Shown here one piece after another: positions 1 to 5,970 of a DNA stretch of 19,406 bases. A program made the position numbers and the translations under genes. The stretch is from contig JAOPYU010000044.1 in the NCBI GenBank assembly GCA_025964455.1, forward strand, positions 1-19,406. Reading direction: 5' to 3'. The stretch comes from Thermoleophilia bacterium. GTDB taxonomy: Bacteria; Actinomycetota; Thermoleophilia; Gaiellales; SKUG01. Position 1 is the first letter of the stretch. The number at the start of each line of letters is the position of its first letter. The notes beneath the pieces were generated by a model, which worked only from the letters and a program-made list of their open reading frames with translations, did not search any database and was not told the DNA's origin.

Positions 1-720
1 CCCGCCGAGCTCGGCGGCAAGTTGCGGGCCCGCGGCGCGCAGCAGCTCCAGGTCACCGGGATGCGCGAGCACCTGCATGGAGCCGCGCTGGAACGCCTTG
101 CGCATCGCGCCGCGGCAGGCCTCCACGACGAGCGTCTCGTCCAGCTCGATCGAGGCGTTGACGATGCGCTTGGCGATGGCCATCGCGAGCTGCACGATGT
201 CGGCCTCGTTCTCGTCCAGGACGCGCTCGCGCTCCTGCATGACGTGGACGCCGATCTTCTCACACGTGGCGACGAGCCCGGCGGTCTCCGCATCGGCCTC
301 GGCCACGCCCTTGGCATACCCCTCGGCGAATCCCTGACGAAGTGCGGTCGCGCGCTCCTGCTCGACGACCTGTCGGGCCTGGGCGAGCATCGTGCGTGCG
401 GTGGCGCGGGCCTCGGCGACGACGCGTCGAGCCTCCTCCGCCGGATCCAGCGGCGCAGGCGCCTGTGCGATCGGAGCGCCGTGCGAGACGGGGCGGACGC
501 GATCGATCTGCGGGAAGACGGGTGCCTCGACCATCACGGTGGAGACGCGCGCGCCGCGGTCGACGACCCGCGCCTCCTCGGAGAGCTCGGCCTGCTGCGG
601 GTCGGGCATGAGCGCGCCGCGGCTCGGGAAGGACGTGGCGTCGAAGGTGCGGCGCATGGAGCGCTGGCGTGAGGATTCGGCGGCGTCGTGGCCACCGTAG
701 GCGTGCTCGGAGAATGCCAT
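1..720 (-). CDS. fliH: Flagellar assembly protein FliH, C-terminus cut by window edge
   Basis: FliH is the cytoplasmic stator-like regulator of the flagellar export ATPase FliI. The reading frame opens with MAFSEHAYGG at 720 and stays open to base 1, giving 240 residues without a stop. The N-terminal ~90 residues are polar and poorly conserved. They are followed by an Ala/Glu/Arg-rich helical stretch (EEARRVVAEARATAR, about residues 92-106) and the typical FliH segment with a GFAEGYAKGVAEADAET pattern. The V/F-type-ATPase E-subunit-like part (VQLAMAIAKRIVNASIE) then leads into the region before the edge. It starts 3 bases after the fliG stop, which is the standard fliF-fliG-fliH order. No clear Shine-Dalgarno (SD) site precedes the ATG, so translation may be coupled to fliG. 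A second in-frame Met at residue 22 is a possible alternative start. The C-terminus lies outside the window. Confidence 0.88.
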   Translation of the reverse strand, partial: MAFSEHAYGGHDAAESSRQRSMRRTFDATSFPSRGALMPDPQQAELSEEARVVDRGARVSTVMVEAPVFPQIDRVRPVSHGAPIAQAPAPLDPAEEARRVVAEARATARTMLAQARQVVEQERATALRQGFAEGYAKGVAEADAETAGLVATCEKIGVHVMQERERVLDENEADIVQLAMAIAKRIVNASIELDETLVVEACRGAMRKAFQRGSMQVLAHPGDLELLRAAGPQLAAELGG

Positions 721-723
721 GCG

Positions 724-1764
724 CTAGGAGACCAGCTCGTCGTCGCCGCCGCCACGTGCGATGACGATCTTGCCTGCCTCTTCGAGGCGACGGACGATGC
801 CGACGATCTTCTGCTGCGCTTCCTCGATCGAGCGACGTCGCTGCGGCCCCATGTAGGTCATGTCCTCGCGCATCATCGATGCGGCGCGCTGGGACATGTT
901 GGCGAAGATCTTCTCCTGGACCTCCTCGCTCGTGCCCTTGAGCGCGAGCGCGACTTCCTTGGCTTCGACTTCCTTGATGAGCTGCTGGATCGAGCGGTCG
1001 TCGAGCAGGAGCAGGTCCTCGAAGACGAACATGAGCTTGCGGACTTCCTCGGCGAGCTCCGGGCTCGTCTCGTCGAGCGATTCGAGGATGTGGCGCTCGG
1101 TGGTGCGGTCGACGAGGTTGAGCATCTCCACGAGCGAGCGGACGCCGCCGGCCGTGGTGAAGTCCTGGTTGATGATCGAGCTGAGCTTGCGCTCCATGAC
1201 CTGCTCGACCTGGCGGATGACCTCCGGCTGGGTGCGGTCCATGACGGCGATGCGCATGGCGACCTCCGCCTGCATGCGCTCGGGCAGCCCGATCAGGATC
1301 GCCGAGGCGACCTCGCTCGGCAGGTAGGCGAGGATCAGCGCGATCGTCTGCGGGTGCTCGTGCTGGATGAAGTTCGTGATCTGGGCCGGATCGGTGCGGC
1401 GCAGGAACTCGAACGGTGCGACCTGCACGAAGCTCGACAGGCGACCGATGATCTCGAGCGCCTTGGTGTCACCGAGTGCGCGCTCGAGCACGTCGCGGGC
1501 GTACTCGAGGCCACCTTCGGCGATGTAGTCCTGGGCGAGGTGGGAGTGGTAGAACTCCTCCATGACCTCGTCGCGCTCGTAACTCTCGACGCCGTTGAGG
1601 GAGGCGATCTCGAGCACGAGCTCGTCCTGCTCATCCTGGCGCAGGTGCTTGAAGATCTCTGCCGCGCGCTCGGGTCCGAGCGAGATGGCGAGGATGGCGG
1701 CCTTGCGCTTGCCGCTCAGCAGGGCGGTGCCCTGCAGCATCGCGGGTGGGTTCGGTGACGTCAT
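724..1764 (-). CDS. fliG: Flagellar motor switch protein FliG
   Basis: FliG is the rotor protein that couples MotA/B stator activity to the C-ring. Its N-domain binds FliF and its C-domain carries the torque-generating charged helix. The product is 346 aa, the normal family length. The middle-domain EHPQ motif is at residues 136-139 within HEHPQTIALILAYL. The C-terminal MFVFEDLLLLDDRSIQ segment (245-260) carries the alternating acidic and basic residues of the torque helix. RRRSIEEAQQKIV near residues 309-321 matches the end of FliG C. It begins 3 bases after the fliF stop and ends 3 bases before fliH, so the three are almost certainly co-transcribed. An AAAGG run about 10 nt upstream may serve as ribosome binding site. 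Nothing unusual was seen. Confidence 0.97.
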   Translation of the reverse strand: MTSPNPPAMLQGTALLSGKRKAAILAISLGPERAAEIFKHLRQDEQDELVLEIASLNGVESYERDEVMEEFYHSHLAQDYIAEGGLEYARDVLERALGDTKALEIIGRLSSFVQVAPFEFLRRTDPAQITNFIQHEHPQTIALILAYLPSEVASAILIGLPERMQAEVAMRIAVMDRTQPEVIRQVEQVMERKLSSIINQDFTTAGGVRSLVEMLNLVDRTTERHILESLDETSPELAEEVRKLMFVFEDLLLLDDRSIQQLIKEVEAKEVALALKGTSEEVQEKIFANMSQRAASMMREDMTYMGPQRRRSIEEAQQKIVGIVRRLEEAGKIVIARGGGDDELVS

Positions 1765-1767
1765 CGG

Positions 1768-3402
1768 TCAGCCCGCCTTTCGATGGAGACCGGCGTAGCC
1801 GGGATCGTCCTGGTGCATCCAGCGTCGCAGCTCGTTGGCGACGTCCTGCGGCTTGGCGGCTGCGATGCCCTCCACCTTCTTCTGGACCTCGAGGCGACCA
1901 CGGCGCTCCGCGCTCGGCTCGTTGGCGGCGAGTGCCGCCTCGAGCTCGGCGATCGGGATCGGCGTGAAGTCGCGCTCGAGCAGGAGCAGGTCGTCTGCCG
2001 GGGCGAGCAACTCGGCGGTGCGCTGGGTGAGCGAGCGGCGCAGGACGAAGGCGAGGCCGATCAGGCCGAGGCCCAGGAGCCCCCACTTCACGTAGCCCAT
2101 GATGGCGGAGACGTTGCGTGCGGAGGCGGCGGCCTTCGCGGGGACGGCCGCTGCGATCGGTGCCTGGTTGAAGGCGAGCGAGTCGGCGGAGTTGCCGCCC
2201 ATCCATGCCTGCACGACGTCCTTCACGGCGTTCGCGGAATCGGCATCGACGTCGTCGTCGACCACGACGCCCAGGCGGTTGAGCTTGACCGTGCCGGGCG
2301 CGACACCGATCTTCTCGGCCACCTTGTTGTTGGCGTAGATGGTCTGGCGATCGTCCTTGACGTAGTTGTCGCCGTCGTCGGAATCGGTCGTATCGGTCGG
2401 GGTGGTCGTGCGGTTGTCGGTGTCGACGCCGGCGCCCGTGTTCGAGCCGACCCCGGCGACGCCCTCGGTGCCCGTGTCAGCCGAGCCGTTGAGGAGCTCA
2501 CGCTTGACGTTCTCCGACTCGACGAGCTGGGTGCCGTCCTCACCGGCCGGGTCCGTGTGGATGACCTCGCGCTGGATCTGGTCCATGTCGAGTGACACGT
2601 TGCTCGTGATGACCGCGTTGCCGACGCCGACGATCTTCTCGATCTGGCTCAGCAGGTCACGCTCGATCTTGGCGTTGACGCGGGCCTCGGCGTCGAGCTT
2701 GGACATCGAGGCGAGCTGCGCGTCCATGTCCGAGGATCCGGCGCGGACCTGGCCGGTCTCATCGGTGATCGTGACGTTCGCCTTCTTGAGGCCGTTCTTG
2801 CTGAAGGCGGCGGCGACCATCTCCTGCATGCCCTGGTAGGTCTTCTTGGGCAGCTCGGAGCCGCCGGTGTTGAGGGCGACCGATGCGCTCGCGGAGCGGG
2901 CCTCGTCGGAGAAGAGCGTCGCCTCCGGGAGCGAGACATCGACGCTGGCGCTCGTGACGCCGTCGATGCCCTCGAGCATGTTGGCGGTCTGGTTCTCCTC
3001 GCACGTCTCCAGCTTGAGGGCGTGCTGTGCGCTCGTCTCGGCGATCATGCCGCCACCCTCGGTGACTGCCTTGGAACACGTGGCGCGGCTCGACTTGGCG
3101 GCGATGCCGAGCGCGACGAGGGCGTTGGCTGCCTTGGGTTGGCTGACGTCGGGCACCTCGATGCTCGCGCGGTCGGCGGTGAGGCGGTGGTCGATGCCGG
3201 CTTCGTCGAGCGCGGTCTCGGCCTGGCCGAGCTTGTCGGCGGTGAGGTTGCTGGCGACCGGCACCCACTCGGTGGCAGTGGCGGCGCGGAGCACGAAGAA
3301 CATGACGAGCATGGTGACGGCGATCACGCCGACGATGGCGAACTGCGCACGCGACGGCAGTGCCGTCCATGAGCCTCGCATCCTGGTGAGCTGCTGCTGC
3401 AT
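1768..3402 (-). CDS. fliF: Flagellar MS-ring protein FliF
   Basis: FliF forms the membrane-embedded MS ring on which the flagellum is built. The 544-aa product has two transmembrane segments, at about residues 20-39 (FAIVGVIAVTMLVMFFVL) and 437-454. Between them lie ring-building motifs, including DGVTSASVDVSLPEATLF (147-164). A long Thr/Asp/Gly-rich loop (about 305-348) follows, and then ANNKVAEKIGVAPGTVKLNRLGVVVD (357-382). The C-terminal tail (VQKKVEGIAAAKPQDVANEL and on) is the FliG-binding end. I chose the ATG at 3402 because a GAGGA site lies 8 nt upstream and the first membrane segment follows properly; in-frame GTG and ATG codons at 3471 and 3462 lack an SD. Cys109 and Cys134 sit in the periplasmic-side ring-building region, where FliF rarely has cysteine pairs. 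Unlike its neighbours, fliF is separated from fliE by about 1.4 kb. Confidence 0.96.
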   Translation of the reverse strand: MQQQLTRMRGSWTALPSRAQFAIVGVIAVTMLVMFFVLRAATATEWVPVASNLTADKLGQAETALDEAGIDHRLTADRASIEVPDVSQPKAANALVALGIAAKSSRATCSKAVTEGGGMIAETSAQHALKLETCEENQTANMLEGIDGVTSASVDVSLPEATLFSDEARSASASVALNTGGSELPKKTYQGMQEMVAAAFSKNGLKKANVTITDETGQVRAGSSDMDAQLASMSKLDAEARVNAKIERDLLSQIEKIVGVGNAVITSNVSLDMDQIQREVIHTDPAGEDGTQLVESENVKRELLNGSADTGTEGVAGVGSNTGAGVDTDNRTTTPTDTTDSDDGDNYVKDDRQTIYANNKVAEKIGVAPGTVKLNRLGVVVDDDVDADSANAVKDVVQAWMGGNSADSLAFNQAPIAAAVPAKAAASARNVSAIMGYVKWGLLGLGLIGLAFVLRRSLTQRTAELLAPADDLLLLERDFTPIPIAELEAALAANEPSAERRGRLEVQKKVEGIAAAKPQDVANELRRWMHQDDPGYAGLHRKAG

Positions 3403-3549
3403 CAGTGGTGTCCTCGTCCGGGTCGATCCTCCGCGCAGTCCGTTGCCCTGATCCCCGTGCATTCCGTGCACAGGGCGCTACCTCGGCGCTTTCGGCAGCT
3501 CCTCCCGGTTCCTTGACCTCACCGAGCAACCCAACCGATCTGCAACCGC
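3403..3549 (-). other. fliF leader / spacer between the repeat-bounded cassette and fliF
   Basis: This 147-base non-coding stretch lies between the downstream repeat copy and the fliF start. It holds the fliF Shine-Dalgarno (GAGGA, just above base 3402) and a small perfect inverted repeat, GTGCA-N5-TGCAC, at 3457-3471. No convincing -10/-35 pair was found by eye. If the hairpins upstream stop transcription, a fliF promoter would have to lie here or inside the cassette. Confidence 0.4.
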
Positions 3550-3552
3550 CCT

Positions 3553-3608
3553 CCCCGTCGCCTCGCACTTTTTGGTTGTACAACGACAGAAGATTGCGCG
3601 GCGATGTC
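3553..3608 (+). repeat. Palindromic repeat copy R3 (downstream, inverted)
   Basis: The element has outer arms TCGCCTCGCA (3558-3567) and TGCGCGGCGA (3595-3604), which pair at 9 of 10 positions. Between them are CTTTTTG and a perfect inner palindrome GTTGTACAAC (3575-3584). It begins 15 bp past the stop codon of the wHTH-DUF559 gene and is inverted relative to the two copies on the other side. On the minus-strand transcript it forms a GC hairpin with an A/U-containing interior, so it could also act as a terminator. Confidence 0.9.
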
Positions 3609-3619
3609 GGGCGCAGGCC

Positions 3620-4591
3620 TTAGAACCGTTCCAGCGACATCAAATCCACACCCGCACGCGCCGCGGCGGCGTAGAGGAAATCCCAGATCGCGGTGACGAG
3701 CGCCTGCCTCCGAAGAGTGAGATCTGCGGCATCGATCCGCAGTCGCACGTACCCGAGATGGTCCAGCAACCGGTCCCGCGTCTGGTCATCGATTCGATTC
3801 GGGGGACGCAGGTGGGGGGGCGCATCCACTTCGATGCACGCCTTGATGCTGCTCCAGAGGGCGTCCACGCGGAACGACACACCGTGGACACGCACCCACT
3901 GGTTCAGTTTCGCTCGCGGGACTCCCATGGCGATCAGCAGTTCAAGGAAGCGCCGCTCGGCGTCACTGGCGGTGACGGCTCCACCCGCCTCGTACAACTC
4001 CACCCCCTCGCGTACTGCCACGAGACCGTGGCGCCGAGAACTCACCTCGATCCGCTCGTGAAGGAGCGCGAGGTCGAGCTGACCCTTGAACGCGGCTTCA
4101 TGACACGCATTGACCACATGCCACTTGTTGCGGGTCTCGGTGCCGAGTTCCAGGATGGCCCGCTCGATCGTCGTCGTCGGGAGCCCGGAAGCGGCATACC
4201 GGATCGGTTCACCAGCGAACGTCGTGCTCTGAATGATGTCGCGAGACGTCGACGGCGGCACATGCGTCCCCGTGATCACGCGAACCTTCGGGGCGACGCC
4301 CCGAACGTGGATCCCGTCGAGGCTGAGCGCGAGCGCGCCCGTGACCGCCGCGTCGCGACCGACGCTCAGCACCGGTTCCCAGGCCTGATCCGCTACTGCG
4401 CTCGGTGGAGCGCCTATCAGGAACACGTGTGGACGTCGACGCACGAACAGCCCCAGTTCGCGACGCGACCGGATGTATCCGGGGGTCGCCCCCAGTTCGA
4501 CCAACTGGTCATCTCGGATGAAGCCGCCCTGGTGCGCGGCGCGGTCTCGAGCGAGCCGGTCCAGATCGGGCGGAAAGGTTCGACGTGACAT
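3620..4591 (-). CDS. Winged-helix (AbiEi-antitoxin-like) protein with C-terminal DUF559/Vsr-like nuclease domain
   Basis: This 323-aa protein has two recognisable ends. Residues ~15-60 (QGGFIRDDQLVELGATPGYI, then RRELGLFVRRRPHVFLIG) match the winged-helix domain seen in AbiEi-type antitoxins and many actinobacterial paralogues. Residues ~208-306 match the DUF559 Vsr-like fold: SDAERRFLELLIAMGVPRAKLN, then RVDALW with Asp243, IEVD with Glu254 and Asp256, and a final helix ALVTAIWDFL. The D-X10-E-X-D spacing is that of PD-(D/E)XK enzymes, so nuclease activity is possible but unproven. The middle third is not recognised. The ATG at 4591 (MSRRTF) is preferred; a GTG at 4606 is also open. Neither has an SD. 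No AbiEii-like toxin lies beside it, so calling it an antitoxin would be unsafe. It interrupts the flagellar operon in the same orientation and is flanked by inverted palindromic repeats. Confidence 0.85.
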   Translation of the reverse strand: MSRRTFPPDLDRLARDRAAHQGGFIRDDQLVELGATPGYIRSRRELGLFVRRRPHVFLIGAPPSAVADQAWEPVLSVGRDAAVTGALALSLDGIHVRGVAPKVRVITGTHVPPSTSRDIIQSTTFAGEPIRYAASGLPTTTIERAILELGTETRNKWHVVNACHEAAFKGQLDLALLHERIEVSSRRHGLVAVREGVELYEAGGAVTASDAERRFLELLIAMGVPRAKLNQWVRVHGVSFRVDALWSSIKACIEVDAPPHLRPPNRIDDQTRDRLLDHLGYVRLRIDAADLTLRRQALVTAIWDFLYAAAARAGVDLMSLERF

Positions 4592-4665
4592 GTACCAATG
4601 GTTCACGACCGTAGATCACGCAATGCGCGCCGACTGGAACATGTGCGTCACGAGATGCCGCCAGG
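4592..4665 (-). other. Leader between repeat R2 and the wHTH-DUF559 gene
   Basis: These 74 bases hold no SD and no convincing sigma-70 promoter by eye. The absence of an SD before either candidate start suggests leaderless or weak translation. It is also possible that the gene is expressed only by read-through from fliE. Confidence 0.35.
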
Positions 4666-4711
4666 TCGCCACGCATGAATCTGTTGTTGTGCAACAAAAA
4701 GTGCGAGGCGA
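4666..4711 (-). repeat. Palindromic repeat copy R2 (inner upstream copy)
   Basis: Arms TCGCCACGCA (4666-4675) and TGCGAGGCGA (4702-4711) pair at 9 of 10 positions around GTTGTGCAAC (4686-4695), a near-palindrome. The copy is a direct repeat of R1, offset by about 61 bp. Its right arm can also pair with the left arm of R1 (4727-4736) across a 15-nt spacer. This gives a second possible hairpin flanked by A/T tracts on both sides. Confidence 0.9.
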
Positions 4712-4726
4712 CCAGGGAAGCCCCGA

Positions 4727-4773
4727 TCGCCTCGCAATAATTTGTTGTTGTACAACCAAAAAGTGCGAGGCGA
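4727..4773 (-). repeat. Palindromic repeat copy R1 (outer upstream copy, next to fliE)
   Basis: Arms TCGCCTCGCA (4727-4736) and TGCGAGGCGA (4764-4773) are perfectly complementary over 10 bp. They enclose an A/T-rich stretch and the perfect palindrome GTTGTACAAC (4747-4756). It ends 8 bp from the fliE stop codon. This is the best-preserved of the three copies and matches R3 perfectly over 27 bp in inverted orientation. Confidence 0.92.
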
Positions 4774-4781
4774 CCGGGGGG

Positions 4782-5117
4782 TCACATCTGCATGCGGAGG
4801 ATTTCCTGGTAGGCCTCGATGACCTTGTTGCGGACCTGCGTGGCCATCTGGAGGCTGACGTTCGCCTGCTCGATGCGGAGCATGGACTGGGCGACGTCGT
4901 CGACGTTGCCGGTGGCCATGTCCTGGCTGGCCGAGGAGGCGTCGACCTGCTGGGCGTTGAGCGAGGTGAGCTTGTCCTTGAGCACGGCGCTGAAGCTGCC
5001 GGCGCCGGTCGTCTGCTCGGCGCCCGCGACTGCTGTGCCCGCGCCGCGCACGGCGCCACCGTCGAGCAGCTCCATGGGGAGCGAGATACCTGCGTTGATG
5101 CCACCGAGGGGAGCCAT
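4782..5117 (-). CDS. fliE: Flagellar hook-basal body protein FliE
   Basis: FliE joins the MS ring to the proximal rod and is one of the first secreted rod components. The 111-aa product has the usual length and the conserved C-terminal half. That half reads SFSAVLKDKLTSLNAQQ (41-57), then DMATGNVDDVAQSMLRIEQANVSLQM, and ends RNKVIEAYQEILRMQM. The Gly/Ala-rich N-terminus is typically variable. An AGGTGA site 8 nt upstream supports the ATG at 5117, and the gene starts 8 bases after the flgC stop. Its stop codon directly abuts the outer edge of the repeat-bounded cassette, whereas in most operons fliF would follow closely. Confidence 0.95.
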   Translation of the reverse strand: MAPLGGINAGISLPMELLDGGAVRGAGTAVAGAEQTTGAGSFSAVLKDKLTSLNAQQVDASSASQDMATGNVDDVAQSMLRIEQANVSLQMATQVRNKVIEAYQEILRMQM

Positions 5118-5125
5118 GGGTCAGG

Positions 5126-5566
5126 TCACCTGAGGATGTCCAGCGCCTTGAGCGCCATGTTCTTGGCGGCGTTCATCGCCGTCACGTTCGCCTCGTAGGC
5201 GCGGGTGGCCGTCATCATGTCGACCATCTCCGTGACGGGATTCACGTTCGGATAGTGGACGTAGCCGTTCTCGTCGGCGTCCGGGTGCTGCGGGTCGTAC
5301 GCGCTGCGCAGCGCCGAGGGATCCTCGACGATCGCGACCGGCTCCACGCCCTGCAGCGGTGCGTCGCTCGCGCGATCGCTCCGGGATGCGCTGGTCGACG
5401 CGCCGACGTCCGCGCTGCGGAACACGACCTCGTGGCGGCGGTAGGGCTGGCCGTCCGCGCCACGCGTCGAGTTCGCATTCGCGAGGTTCTGCGCGATGAC
5501 GTCCATGCGGAGGCGCTCGGCGGCGAGGCCGCTGGCCGAGACGTGCATGCTGTCGAACATCCCCAT
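5126..5566 (-). CDS. flgC: Flagellar basal-body rod protein FlgC
   Basis: FlgC is a proximal rod subunit exported by the flagellar type III system. The 146-aa product shows the N-terminal rod motif MHVSASGLAAERLRMDVIAQN (7-27) followed by LANANST. The NGYVHYPNVNPVTEMVDMMTATRAYEAN segment follows, and the protein ends in the coiled C-terminal NAAKNMALKALDILR. A GAGG site about 6 nt upstream supports the start. Length and motifs are ordinary. It lies between flgB and fliE with gaps of 26 and 8 bases, as in a standard flgBC-fliE operon. Confidence 0.96.
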   Translation of the reverse strand: MGMFDSMHVSASGLAAERLRMDVIAQNLANANSTRGADGQPYRRHEVVFRSADVGASTSASRSDRASDAPLQGVEPVAIVEDPSALRSAYDPQHPDADENGYVHYPNVNPVTEMVDMMTATRAYEANVTAMNAAKNMALKALDILR

Positions 5567-5592
5567 CGGCTACCTCACCCCCTTCTCAGCGC

Positions 5593-5967
5593 CTACCGGC
5601 GTCCGTCGGAAATCACGTACTTGAGTGTGTCGAGCCGCTTCTGCGTGATCTGCACGAGTGCGTTGTAGCGGATGTTGTTCTCCGCCAGGAACGCCATCTC
5701 CTGATCCACGTCCACGCTGTTGCCGTCGGCTCGGACCGAGACGGCGTCGTCGGTCGTCACGCTCGGCTGCAGCTCGTCGATCTGGGACTTGTCGCCGGAG
5801 CGAGCAGCCTCGACCGCCTTCTTGAGCGCCCCGTCGAACTCCACGTCCAGCCGCTTGTAGCCGGGCGTGTTGACGTTCGCGAGGTTGTTCGCGAGCACTT
5901 CCTGACGCTTGCCCGCCGCGCCGAGCGCGAGGTCAAGGCTCTGGAATGTGACGTCGAACAGCTCCAT
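5593..5967 (-). CDS. flgB: Flagellar basal-body rod protein FlgB
   Basis: FlgB is a proximal rod subunit. The 124-aa product carries the rod signature ANNLANVNTPGYKRLDVEF (26-44), a short central linker, and the C-terminal VDVDQEMAFLAENNIRYNAL followed by VQITQKRLDTLKYVISDGRR. This is a typical full-length FlgB. The ATG lies 3 bases after the stop codon of the HDOD gene upstream, which ties that regulatory gene to the flagellar transcript. Confidence 0.96.
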   Translation of the reverse strand: MELFDVTFQSLDLALGAAGKRQEVLANNLANVNTPGYKRLDVEFDGALKKAVEAARSGDKSQIDELQPSVTTDDAVSVRADGNSVDVDQEMAFLAENNIRYNALVQITQKRLDTLKYVISDGRR

Positions 5968-5970
5968 GAT

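Larger units (their letters stand above)
3550..4781 (-). mobile_element. Candidate single-gene mobile cassette: wHTH-DUF559 gene bounded by inverted palindromic repeats
   Basis: A single gene sits between fliE and fliF, positions that are normally a few bases apart. It is bracketed by inverted copies of a ~47-bp element: one copy just after its stop (3558-3604) and two tandem copies between fliE and its start (4666-4711, 4727-4773). The outer copies share a 27-bp perfect inverted match (3558-3584 against the complement of 4747-4773). Outside that lies a further C-rich 8-mer with two mismatches (3550-3557 against 4774-4781), which abuts the fliE stop codon. The interval looks visibly less GC-rich than its neighbours. 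No transposase, recombinase or target-site duplication was recognised. Mobility is inferred from the layout. It could instead be an old insertion now fixed in the operon. Confidence 0.55.

Noticed and set aside
688..1758. Long plus-strand open frame across fliG (356 codons)
   Set aside because: It is antisense to a clearly recognised fliG and rich in Asp/Leu/His, as expected of a high-GC shadow frame.
4510..4700. Small frames beside the wHTH-DUF559 gene as a toxin partner
   Set aside because: The frames at 4509-4697 and 4616-5104 on the minus strand overlap repeats and fliE or the gene itself. They have no SD and no family resemblance.
4666..4773. CRISPR array at the two tandem repeats
   Set aside because: There are only two direct copies with a 15-bp spacer, the units are themselves palindromic, and no cas genes are nearby.
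3530..4800. Target-site duplication flanking the cassette
   Set aside because: The C-rich bases outside both outer repeats match in inverted, not direct, orientation, so they extend the inverted repeat. No direct duplication was found by eye.
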